Positions 24,989-37,300 of a DNA stretch of 57,551 nt are shown in pieces; the stretch's first letter is position 1; every line of letters starts with the position of its first letter. The DNA is from Candidatus Saccharimonadota bacterium (GTDB lineage Bacteria; Patescibacteriota; Saccharimonadia; Saccharimonadales; Saccharimonadaceae), in assembly GCA_009777315.1 (NCBI GenBank), contig WRMD01000005.1, forward strand, positions 1-57,551, read 5' to 3'. Both the position numbers and the translations under genes were made by a program. Under the pieces are notes generated by a model. It was not told the origin of the DNA. It searched no databases and saw only the letters and a program-made list of their open reading frames with translations.

Positions 24989-25975
24989 TTAGTTTAGGGT
25001 ATTTTCTAGCTTTATGCTAGGACCCATAGTGGTGGCGACGTAGACGTTTTTGACAAAAACGCCTTTGATGGAAGAGGGCTTTTGGCCAGCGAGGCTGGTG
25101 AGGACGGCTTCTGCGTTGTCTACGAGCTTGTCGGCGCCGAAGCTGACTTTACCGATGGCGAGGTGGACGATAGACTGCTTGTCAACGCGGTATTCAACTT
25201 TGCCGGCTTTGGCTTCTTTGACAGCCTTGGCTATGTCGGTGGTGACGGTACCAGCTTTAGGGTTGGGCATGAGGCCTTTGGGTCCGAGGGTGCGGGCGAA
25301 TTTGCCGAGCTTGGCCATGGTAGCGGGGGTGGCGATGAGGATATCGAAGTTGATAATGCCTTTGTTGAGGTCAGCCACGATTTCGTCTTCGCCGGCGACG
25401 TCGGCTCCGGCGTCGATGGCAGTTTTGATCTGGTCGGCTGGGACGAAGGCGGCGAGGCGGATGGTTTTGCCGGTGCCGTGTGGCAGGGCGACGGTGGAGC
25501 GGATGTTTTGGTCGGCTTGGCGTGGATCAACGTTGAGGCCGATGTGCAATTCGACTGAGGCGTCGAATTTGACAGGGCTGGTTTTGACAGCGAGGTCCAT
25601 AGCTTCTTTTAGGGAATAGGCCTTTTTTCGGTCGATGAGTTTGTAGACAGCCTGGTATTTCTTGCTGCGGCGTTCGATCTTGGGGCGAGCGACGGGCTTA
25701 GCGCCTTTGGCGACCGGCTGGTCGTCTTTCTCGCGCTTTTCGGCGATGCGTTCCTGGCGTTCGGTTTCGGCGGTTTCAGCCTCGATGACTTTTTTGCTGC
25801 GCTTGCCGGACTTAGCGAAAGTACTCGCAGGCTCATCACCGTTCGGCGAATGTTCCCGCGCGCCCGTCGTTACGGGGCTTTGGTCGCTTAACTCCTCCCC
25901 GTTGGTCGGAGAAATCGCCTCAGATGATGAATCCTGCTTGGGGCTTTCATCGGTTATAATTTCTTTTTCGTTCAT
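24989..25975 (-). CDS. rplA: 50S ribosomal protein L1 with long N-terminal extension
   Basis: 328 residues, against roughly 230 in most bacteria. The first 100 are a disordered-looking acidic then lysine/arginine-rich segment (NEKEIITDESPKQDSSSEA ... KREKDDQPVAKGAKPVA). The L1 core begins near RRSKKYQAVYKLIDRKKAYS and contains the typical MPNPKAGTVT and GKVEYRVDKQSIVHLAIGKVSF. L1 forms the mobile stalk that handles E-site tRNA. rplK is not adjacent. AGAAAGG precedes the ATG. First gene of an apparent operon with the two ABC exporter halves. Confidence 0.94.
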   Translation of the reverse strand: MNEKEIITDESPKQDSSSEAISPTNGEELSDQSPVTTGAREHSPNGDEPASTFAKSGKRSKKVIEAETAETERQERIAEKREKDDQPVAKGAKPVARPKIERRSKKYQAVYKLIDRKKAYSLKEAMDLAVKTSPVKFDASVELHIGLNVDPRQADQNIRSTVALPHGTGKTIRLAAFVPADQIKTAIDAGADVAGEDEIVADLNKGIINFDILIATPATMAKLGKFARTLGPKGLMPNPKAGTVTTDIAKAVKEAKAGKVEYRVDKQSIVHLAIGKVSFGADKLVDNAEAVLTSLAGQKPSSIKGVFVKNVYVATTMGPSIKLENTLN

Positions 25976-26036
25976 ATGACCTTTCTGTGGTGCAAGCGTC
26001 TGTTATAGACTCCCACGATTAATTCATTTTGTAACA

Positions 26037-26444
26037 TTAAAGCATATCTCGGTCGTAATCGCAATAGGAATCGGTGCAATTGAGGCGCCAAAAAGCTCGC
26101 GAGATGACTCTGAGAAGGCGGTCTTCTAGGTCGGCGGGGATTTGCCAGTCACAATTGGTGCGAAAATGAGCGCGGCGATTGGGTGAGAGGTGGAAGTTGA
26201 CCTCGAGTGTGTCGAGGTCAACACCGGCAAAATAAATATCGCGCCAGTCGGAGCAGTGTCGGCCGAGGCGGCGGCGAAGTTGCTCGAAACTAGCGTCACC
26301 GACAATAAAGCAATCATGAGGCAGGCTGATAGCCATCCAGAGGTAGCCGGAGCTCTGTTCAGCCAGATAGTTAATGGCGGTGATTGATAAGCCTTGATTC
26401 GCAAGAACCATGCAGCAGTGCTGCCGGTTGTAGACTTTTACCAT
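26037..26444 (-). CDS. Hypothetical protein
   Basis: 135 residues, cytoplasmic, not recognised. It opens VKVYNRQHCCMVLANQGLSI and contains five to six cysteines (CC at 10-11, Cys45, 64, 98, 123, 128) without a regular zinc spacing. Aspartate- and arginine-rich second half. The frame is open from 26492, but AGGA lies about 8 nt before the ATG at 26444. It stands alone between rplA and the rRNA promoter. Confidence 0.6.
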   Translation of the reverse strand: MVKVYNRQHCCMVLANQGLSITAINYLAEQSSGYLWMAISLPHDCFIVGDASFEQLRRRLGRHCSDWRDIYFAGVDLDTLEVNFHLSPNRRAHFRTNCDWQIPADLEDRLLRVISRAFWRLNCTDSYCDYDRDML

Positions 26445-26589
26445 GTTTATTTTCCTGTTTTTATGTTGTTTGGTTTTGTTTTGCCTGCCCAATATGGGAG
26501 ATATGTTATCAAGTTAGCTCTAAGCAGTCAAATGGTTGTGGTTATCTTTGGCAGATTGTCTCTGTTGTGAAAATAGTGGCTAAGAGGTG

Positions 26590-26618
26590 TTGACATGGTG
26601 TGTTCGGTGTGTTAGAAT
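26590..26618 (+). promoter_or_regulatory. rRNA (23S-5S) promoter
   Basis: TTGACA (26590-26595), spacer 17 ending GGTGTGT, TAGAAT (26613-26618). Predicted start near 26625, leaving a 230-nt leader. A second -10-like TATAAT at 26708-26713 has no good -35. No 16S rRNA or tRNA lies between this promoter and 23S. Confidence 0.75.
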
Positions 26619-26854
26619 GGGTACAGTCTTTCAAGTTTTGATACAAAAACCTCTGAAAAAGCGAGAGAAAATGTCTTTAAATCAGGTTTGCTTGCGCTCC
26701 AATATATTATAATGGAGGTACTGTCAAGAGGCCGTTTTAGCCCTCGATTAACAATTTATGATGAAAATTAATTTTAATTGACGGCAGAGGTTGCTTTTGA
26801 ACGACGCAACCAATGTATGTAGCAGTTGTTTATCAACTGCTAGTTATGTCAATG

Positions 26855-30002
<3,148 letters not shown>

Positions 30003-30196
30003 GACTTAGAGCCAGCCAAAATATGCGGTTGACTCTAAGGGCGCTCTTTAGGAGCGCGCGACATAGCTAGCAGTTGGTGAATGACTTGGTTTTCCCGTGT
30101 CCGGGAACCGGTTGTCCGCCATGTCAATTAAGATTTTTCACGTTTTTGCAAGCCGAATGGCGGCCGTGAGATAGGTTTTTGAAACGTTTGACTTAT

Positions 30197-30309
30197 CTAA
30201 TCGGCCTCCATGCCGCCGGGGTTACACCTGTTCTCATTCCGAACACAGCAGTTAAGACCGGTAGGGGCGATTATACTCGTAAGGGGAAAGTAGCAAGACG
30301 CCGAATTAT
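30197..30309 (+). rRNA. rrf: 5S ribosomal RNA
   Basis: Terminal stem TAATCGGC with GCCGAATTA; loop C/helix III region CTCATTCCGAACACAGCAGTTAAG is diagnostic. About 195 nt separate it from 23S; that spacer has no tRNA but contains GGCGCTC-TTTAG-GAGCGC and other processing-type hairpins. A strong terminator follows at once. Confidence 0.92.
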
Positions 30310-30310
30310 G

Positions 30311-30340
30311 GAGAATCCGCCTGAAAGGGCGGATTTTCTC
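30311..30340 (+). terminator. Terminator of the 23S-5S unit
   Basis: GAGAATCCGCC, loop TGAAAG, GGCGGATTTTCTC; directly after 5S. The stem continues through the T-run. Confidence 0.85.
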
Positions 30341-30343
30341 CCT

Positions 30344-30411
30344 AAGAAACCAAGGTTTCTTCCTTCCTTAACTAGATTAAAAAGTCGGGAGTGAATCCCG
30401 AACTTTTTAAT
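30344..30411 (-). repeat. Two-hairpin repeat, copy 3
   Basis: Minus strand: hairpin A (30376-30411; ATTAAAAAG with CTTTTTAAT, one unpaired base, TCGGGA/TCCCGA, loop TTCAC), linker with AGTTAAGGAAGG, hairpin B (30344-30361; AAGAAACC, two-base loop, GGTTTCTT). It lies between the 5S terminator and cassette 3, with no gene downstream in its sense. Confidence 0.7.
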
Positions 30412-30459
30412 GGATTATTGTCGCCTAGCGGCGAGGCTTGGCGCAGTTCTACCCACCCC

Positions 30460-30660
30460 CTACGGGTAGACACAGCGGAGGGAATAGCCATCGAATTTGC
30501 CAGCTGTAGCACTGTCTCCTGGGTCTAGGAGCGTGCTGCCAACGCGGGTTCTGGTTGAGATTGTATTAGAGTGTACTGAGGCAGTCCAATAATGAGGGTT
30601 ACCGGATTGACCGCCCAAGCCACTTCCGGGTCGTGACCAGCTTGCCCCGACAGTGGCGAA
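30460..30660 (-). pseudogene. Silent FISUMP-like C-terminal cassette 3
   Basis: 66 codons plus TAG: FATVGASWSRPGSG at the start, core NPHYWTASVHSNT, end GYSLRCVYP. The sequence just upstream (codons CLFVS) equals that of cassette 2. The 3' flank is TAGGGGGTGGGTAG, one base different from the others. It closely follows the FISUMP pattern with YW then T-A-S. No promoter on this strand; it lies between the rRNA terminator and the rpoB promoter, which points the other way. Confidence 0.82.
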
Positions 30661-30684
30661 GGAGACAAATAAGCATAAAGACTA

Positions 30685-30713
30685 TTGACATTCCACTTAT
30701 GGTGTGCTATAAT
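30685..30713 (+). promoter_or_regulatory. Main promoter of rpoBC
   Basis: TTGACA (30685-30690), spacer 17 ending GGTGTGC, TATAAT (30708-30713). The rpoB leader of about 220 nt contains GGGAAATGTTCCC, several hairpins, and a second -10-like TATAAT at 30893-30898. A structured leader of this length suggests regulation by attenuation or autogenous control, but no known motif is recognised. Confidence 0.8.
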
Positions 30714-30937
30714 GGGGGTAGGCTGGGAAATGTTCCCTGTTTTCTTGATTTATAGCGAGCAAATGCAAAGATTAACAAATTAAAGTCTTGCGCGCGCCAG
30801 AGAAGTGTGCTAGACTTGACAACAAGAGTAGTAAGCTAGGGGTGTTATCCCTTCGTCGATGGCGCGGGCACGAAGGACACTTAGCAGGGTCTCTATAATG
30901 AGCGCGAGAAAAACTAAAGCATAGAAGCGGGAGAAAC

Positions 30938-33900
30938 ATGCTGGAGCGAAAATACTTTGCGGAAGACAAACAAGCAGTCGAGATTCCGGATCTCATACAA
31001 CACCAAAAAGATTCGTGGAAAGAATTAGTTGAAAGCGGGTTGCAAGAAGTTTTTGACGAAGTGAGCCCGATTGAGGATTATACCGGTCAAAAATTTACGC
31101 TGAGGTTTAAGAATTATTATTTTGGCGAGCCGGAGCAGAGTGATCGTGTGGCGCGTGAGAAAGAGATGACTTATACGGCGCCGCTGCATGTGAACGTTGA
31201 GTTGACAAACAAGGTGACCGGCGAGGTGAGCACAAAAGACCTCTATTTTGGTGAGTATCCATGGATGACTGACCGCGCGTCATTTGTGGTGAACGGGACA
31301 GAAAAAGTGGTCGTTAGCCAGCTGGTGCGAAGTAATGGTGTGTTTTTCTCCTCGACCGTGGTCGGGGGGCGTAACCTTTATGGGGCTAAGCTTATCCCGG
31401 GGCGAGGCGCGTGGCTAGAGCTCGAAACTGCTGCCGGTGGCGCTATTTACGCTAAGGTGGATCGCAAGAAGAAAATTGCTGTGACGACGTTGCTGCGGGC
31501 GATGGGACTGGAGACGAATGGCGACATTAAGCAGGCGTTTTCACATCTGGATGCTGAGGGGATGGAATATATCGACGCGACGATTGAAAAAGACGTGACG
31601 ACGACAGCGAGTGAAGCTTATTTGGACATCTTTAGGCGGCTAAGGCCGGGGGATCATGCGACAGTAGCGAACGCGAAATCGTTGTTTGATCGGACTTTCA
31701 AGGATCCGCGACGATATGATTATTCGAAAGTCGGGCGCTATAAGCTGAATCGGCGGCTTGATTTAAATGTCGATAATACCCCAGATAACCGAGTGCTGTT
31801 GTTGTCGGACGTGATCGCGATTATTACTGAGGTGATCCGGTTGGGGGTGACCCAGGCGGCGGCGGACGATATAGATTCTTTGAGCAATCGACGAGTGCGA
31901 TTGGTGGGTGAGTTAGTGGCGAGGCAGTTTAGGATTGGTATGATGCGGTTGCAGCGCAATGTGCTGGACCGAATGAGTATGGTTGAGGTCGAGACGGCGA
32001 CGCCGGCGGCGATTATTAACCCGCGACCGGTGGCCTTGGCAGTGAGGGAGTTCTTCTTCTCGAGCCAGCTGTGTCAGATGATGGATGAGACGAATCCGTT
32101 TGCTGAGCTGAGTCATAAACGACGCCTGAACTCGATGGGGCCTGGTGGTCTGACGAAGGAGCGAGCCGGACTGGAAGTGCGTGACGCGCACCCGACTCAT
32201 TATGGACGAGTTTGTTTGATTGAGACGCCGGAAGGTGGTTCGATTGGTTTGGTGCTGAACTTGGCGACTTACGCACGAGTTAATGAGCATGGCTTTATTG
32301 AAACGCCGTATCGCAAGGTGATGAACGGTAAGGTGACGAGTGAGATTGTGTACTTGGATGCGGATGGTGAGAAGCGGGCGGTGATCGCCGGTGGTGGCGC
32401 TAAGTTGAATAAGGACGGGACGTTCGCTGAGGAGCGTGTGAGTGCTCGAGACTATGGTGACATTGGTATGGTTGACGTGTCGGAAGTGCAGTACATCGAC
32501 GCGGCGAACGACCAGGTGTTGGGTGTGAGCGCGGCGATGATTCCGTTTGTTGAGCGCAACCGCGTGGACCGAGCTTTGACTGGGTCGTCGATGCAGAAGC
32601 AGGCGGTGCCGCTGATCAAGCCGGAATCTTGTACGGTGGGGACAGGCGTGGAGCCGGTGATCGCGCGAAATACCGGGCAGCTGGTGCTGGCGGAAGAAGA
32701 CGGAACGGTTGAAAAGGCGGATGGTGAGAGCGTAACGGTGAAATACAAGAAGGCAAGCAAAACTTATGAGCTGATTCACTTTATGAAGAGCAATGACGAC
32801 CGGTCGATTAACCAGAAAGTGCGAGTGGCGCGTGGGCAGAAGGTGAAGAAGGGTGATGTACTGATCGAGGGTGCTTCGATAGCGGATGGCGAGTTGGCCT
32901 TGGGGCGCAACCTGTTGGTGGCGTTTATGCCGTGGCGCGGATACAATATGGACGATGCGCTGGTGATTTCGAGGCGACTGGTTGAGGATGATACTCTGAC
33001 GAGCGTGAACATTAAGGACTATGACGTAGAGATTCGCGATACGAAGTTGGGGCCGGAGCTGGTGACGCGGGATATTCCGAACGCGAGTGAGCATAGTTTG
33101 CGGCACCTGGACGAGCAGGGGATTGTGCGGGTTGGTGCGGACGTGGAGGTCGGTGATGTTTTGGTTGGCCGGATTACACCGAAGGGTGAACAGGAGCTGA
33201 GCTCGGAAGAGCGACTGCTGAGGGCGATCTTTGGTGAGAAGGCGAAGGACGTGAAGGATACGTCACAGCGAATGACGAATGCTGCCAAGGGTAAGGTGAT
33301 CGGCGTGAAAGTGTTTAGTAAGGATGATGGTTATGAGCTGAAGACTGACGTTTTGATGAAGATTAAGATTTATGTGGCCGAGATGCGGAAGATTAGTGTG
33401 GGTGACAAGATGGCTGGGCGTCATGGTAACAAGGGTGTGGTGGCGAAGGTTCTGCCGGTTGAGGATATGCCATATATGGAGGACGGTACGCCGATTGACG
33501 TGGTACTGTCGCCGATGGGTGTTCCGTCACGAATGAACCTGGGGCAGCTGTTTGAGACGCACCTCGGGATGGCGGCAAAGGCGCTGGGCTATAAAGCGGC
33601 GACGTTGGCGTTTGACGGGGTGACGAGCGATAAGATTTCGGATGAACTGGAGAAAGCGGGATACCCGCGAGATGGTCGCGTGAAGCTGTACGACGGGCTG
33701 ACTGGTGAGGCGTTTGATGAGCCGGTGACGGTTGGCGTGATGCATATGATCAAGTTGCACCACATGGTGAGCGACAAGATTCATGCTAGGTCAACTGGGC
33801 CGTACACGATGGTGACGCAGCAACCGCTTGGTGGTAAAGCGCAGAACGGTGGCCAGAGGTTTGGTGAGATGGAGGTGTGGGCGCTGGAAGCGTACGGCGC

Positions 33901-34300
33901 GGCCAGTATCTTGCAGGAGATCTTGACGATTAAATCAGACGACGTGTTTGGTCGATCGAAAGCGTACGAGGCGATTATAAAGGACGAACCGATTGGGGCG
34001 CCGAAGCTGCCGGAAGGCTTTAACGTCTTGGTGAAGGAGCTCCAGGGCCTAGGGCTGAAGGTAGACCTGCTCAGTCACGGTAATATCGTGGAGCCGGAGC
34101 TGCAAAGCCAGTATCGACCGTCTCGACCAAGGCGATTGGATCAGGAGATTCAAGAGAAGATAGCAGAAACGCAGGCGGCACCGCCGGAAGATGCTGAGGC
34201 GATCGATCAGGAGGGCGTATCCGTAGAGGATGTTGACGCTCTGGAAAGTGCGGAAGAGGCTGCGAAAATGGAAGTAGAAAACGAAGGCGGGGAGAACTAA
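30938..34300 (+). CDS. rpoB: RNA polymerase beta subunit
   Basis: 1120 residues, somewhat short for beta but with all core regions, including LIETPEGGSIGLVLNLATYA and the C-terminal LGGKAQNGGQRFGEMEVWALEAYGA. In the rifampicin pocket (SSQLCQMMDETNPFAELSHK, then RRLNSMGPGGL) the equivalent of E. coli Ser531 is Asn, Ser512 is Cys, Phe514 is Met and Leu533 is Met. The C-terminal tail after about 1060 is acidic. GGGAG is 6 nt before the ATG. rpoC starts one base after the stop. Confidence 0.98.
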   Translation: MLERKYFAEDKQAVEIPDLIQHQKDSWKELVESGLQEVFDEVSPIEDYTGQKFTLRFKNYYFGEPEQSDRVAREKEMTYTAPLHVNVELTNKVTGEVSTKDLYFGEYPWMTDRASFVVNGTEKVVVSQLVRSNGVFFSSTVVGGRNLYGAKLIPGRGAWLELETAAGGAIYAKVDRKKKIAVTTLLRAMGLETNGDIKQAFSHLDAEGMEYIDATIEKDVTTTASEAYLDIFRRLRPGDHATVANAKSLFDRTFKDPRRYDYSKVGRYKLNRRLDLNVDNTPDNRVLLLSDVIAIITEVIRLGVTQAAADDIDSLSNRRVRLVGELVARQFRIGMMRLQRNVLDRMSMVEVETATPAAIINPRPVALAVREFFFSSQLCQMMDETNPFAELSHKRRLNSMGPGGLTKERAGLEVRDAHPTHYGRVCLIETPEGGSIGLVLNLATYARVNEHGFIETPYRKVMNGKVTSEIVYLDADGEKRAVIAGGGAKLNKDGTFAEERVSARDYGDIGMVDVSEVQYIDAANDQVLGVSAAMIPFVERNRVDRALTGSSMQKQAVPLIKPESCTVGTGVEPVIARNTGQLVLAEEDGTVEKADGESVTVKYKKASKTYELIHFMKSNDDRSINQKVRVARGQKVKKGDVLIEGASIADGELALGRNLLVAFMPWRGYNMDDALVISRRLVEDDTLTSVNIKDYDVEIRDTKLGPELVTRDIPNASEHSLRHLDEQGIVRVGADVEVGDVLVGRITPKGEQELSSEERLLRAIFGEKAKDVKDTSQRMTNAAKGKVIGVKVFSKDDGYELKTDVLMKIKIYVAEMRKISVGDKMAGRHGNKGVVAKVLPVEDMPYMEDGTPIDVVLSPMGVPSRMNLGQLFETHLGMAAKALGYKAATLAFDGVTSDKISDELEKAGYPRDGRVKLYDGLTGEAFDEPVTVGVMHMIKLHHMVSDKIHARSTGPYTMVTQQPLGGKAQNGGQRFGEMEVWALEAYGAASILQEILTIKSDDVFGRSKAYEAIIKDEPIGAPKLPEGFNVLVKELQGLGLKVDLLSHGNIVEPELQSQYRPSRPRRLDQEIQEKIAETQAAPPEDAEAIDQEGVSVEDVDALESAEEAAKMEVENEGGEN

Positions 34301-34301
34301 G

Positions 34302-37300
34302 ATGGCGTGGATGGATCAATATATTGGAACAAATGACTTTGACTCGTTGCGTTTGGGTATCGCGAGCGCGGAAGACGTGCTGAGGTGGAGTTTTGGTGAG
34401 GTTTTGAAGCCGGAGACGATTAACTATCGAACTCAGAAACCGGAGCGAGACGGACTGTTCTGCGAGAGGATTTTTGGGCCGATTAAGGACATTAACCCAA
34501 ATGACAGCAAGCTGAAGGGTGTGCGTAGCCGAGAAATGGCGGTCGATAAGAATGGCAATCTAGTGACGAAGAGCGTGGCGCGTCGTGAGCGGATGGGGCA
34601 TATTACGCTGGCGGCACCGGTAGCGCATATTTGGTTTATGCGAGGTGTGCCTTCAACGATTGGTCTGCTGCTGGACATGACGATTAAGAATATCGAGCAG
34701 GTAGTGTATTTTGCGAGCTATATTGTGCTGTCGGTGGAAGGAGAAGAGCGCGATCGGATGTTGGCTCAGCTGGAAAGCGAGACGACAGCGGCGAAAGAAG
34801 CGATTCGGTTGCGTTATGAGGCGGCAAGTAAAGAGGCGGCGAAGAGCGAGACTGTGAACCTGAAGGCGCTGGAAGACGAGCACAAGAAAGAGCTGGAACA
34901 GCTAGAGGAAGACTATATCGAGAAGAAGACGCAGCTGGAGAGCCTGGTCAAGGGTGCGCTAATGACAGAGCAGAAATATGCTGTACTACCGGAGGAAATG
35001 GATGATATTATCACCGTGGACATGGGTGCGCGGGCGATTCGCCAGCTGTTGGAAGAGATTGATCTGACTAAGATGTCGGAGGAGCTACGGGAAGAAGCCG
35101 AGACGGCAACTGCGGCGCGAGCCAAGAAAGCGATGAAGCGGCTGAAGGTGGTTGAGGGCTTGCTGAAGGCGGGTGCGCAGCCGACAGATCTAGTATTGAC
35201 GGTGTTGCCGGTGATACCACCGGATCTACGGCCGATTGTGAGCTTGGCTGGCGGTAGGTTCGCGACGTCGGATCTAAACGACCTGTATCGACGGGTGATT
35301 AACCGAAATAACCGTCTAAAGAAGATGCTGGAGCTGAACGCACCGGAAGTGATTTGCCGAAATGAGAAGCGAATGCTGCAGGAAGCGGTAGACGCGCTAG
35401 TTGACGGGTCGAACGCGAGGACGCAGAAGGCGGCCGCGACGGCTGGTTCGCGACATCGACTGAAATCGATTGCTGATATGCTAAAGGGTAAACAAGGGCG
35501 ATTCCGCCAGAACTTGCTTGGTAAGCGAGTAGACTATTCTGGGCGATCGGTGATTGTGGTGGGGCCAGAGCTGTCGATTGATCAATGTGGTCTACCGAAG
35601 CAGATGGCGATGGAACTATTTAAGCCGTTTGTGGTGTCTTGGTTGATTCGTAATGAGCACGCGGCGAGTATTCGACATGCTAATCAGATGATTGAGACGA
35701 ATGAGGCGATCGCTTGGGACGCGCTTGATGACGTGATTAAGGGGCGATATGTGCTACTAAACCGGGCGCCGACACTGCACCGACTGGGTATCCAGGCGTT
35801 TCAACCGAAGTTGGTTGATGGTCAAGCGATTCAGTTGCAGCCGCTGGTGGCGAAAGGCTTTAACGCTGACTACGATGGTGACCAGATGGCGGTGCACTTG
35901 CCGATTTCTAATGAAGCGCAAGAGGAAGCTAAGGAGTTGGTGGCGGCGACACGCAACCTACTGAAGCCAGCTGACGGTTCGCCGGTCTTAGCGGTCTATC
36001 AGGATATTGTTCTAGGGTCTTATTATATGACGTACGACAAAGAGCGAGCGCAGATGGATCACGTACCGGTTTATTCGTCGGTAGCTGAGGCGGAAATGGC
36101 CTACGACAAGGGTCGAATACAGTTGCAGACACCAATTAAGCTGCCGGTGAAGGGCGAAGTACGTGAGACGACGTTTGGTCGAGTGCTGTTTAACGAAGCG
36201 TTGCCAGAGGAATATCCGTATGATAATAACGTACAGACTGTGAAGCAGATTAAGAAAGTGTTGGACAACGTGTTTAATACCTATGGCCGGGCGGAGACAG
36301 TGGAGACGGCGGACCGGATTAAGGCGCTTTCCTTCCAGTATGAGACGGTTTCGGGGACCTCGACTTCAAAAGACGACTATATTAGTTTCCCGGAGATTGA
36401 TGACTTTACGGCTGAGGGCGACGCGAAAGAAGCGCTGATCGCGGATCAGTATGATAACGGTTTGATTGACAACGATGAGCGATATCGTTTGGTCGTGGCC
36501 TCTTGGCGTGAAGTTGACAATAAGATTAAGAGCTTCGTGACGGACAAGCTAAAGGATATGGACACGAACATTGGCGTGATGGTGAACTCCGGTGCGCGAG
36601 GTTCGGCTTCGAACATTAAGCTGGCGAGCGCGATGATTGGCTTGATGGTTGACGTGAATAACCACGAGATTGAGCTGCCGGTGAAGTCGAACTTCAAAGA
36701 TGGTTTGTCGTCGCTAGAGGCCTTTGTGGCGGCGCGAGGTGCAAGGCAAGGTCTGGTTTCGACGGCGCTGAAAACGGCTGACTCGGGCTACCTAACTAGG
36801 CGGCTGGTGGATGTGGCGCAGGATGTGTTTACTTCGGAGGTTGATAACTCGGATGATCCAGGTTTTGCGGTGCTACGGAGTGAGACAGAAGAGACGATGG
36901 TTGACTTTAAGATGCGCATCGGTGGTCGATATGCGGCGGAAGATGTGGCCGGTTACTTGCAAAAAGGCGAATTGATTACAGAGCAGATTGCAGCGGCGAT
37001 TGAAGCAGACGAGAAGATCGAAAGCGTGAAGATCCAGTCGGTGTTGACGACGCCGTCTTTGGCCAGAGTACCACGGACTTCCTATGGGCTGGACTTGGCG
37101 ACGAAGGATGTCGTGGAGAGCGATCAACCGGTGGGTGTGATTGCGGCGCAGTCGGTCGGTGAACCGGGTACGCAGTTGACGCTGGATACCTTCCACTCTT
37201 CAGGTGTGGCTGGTGGTAACACGGTGGCGCAAGGTCTACCGCGCGTGGAAGAGCTTTTGGAAGCTCGAGCACCGAAAGGTCAGGCGATTACAGCACCAGT

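Noticed and set aside
31913-33106. 397-residue ORF antisense to rpoB
   Set aside because: Arginine/histidine-rich shadow frame of rpoB.
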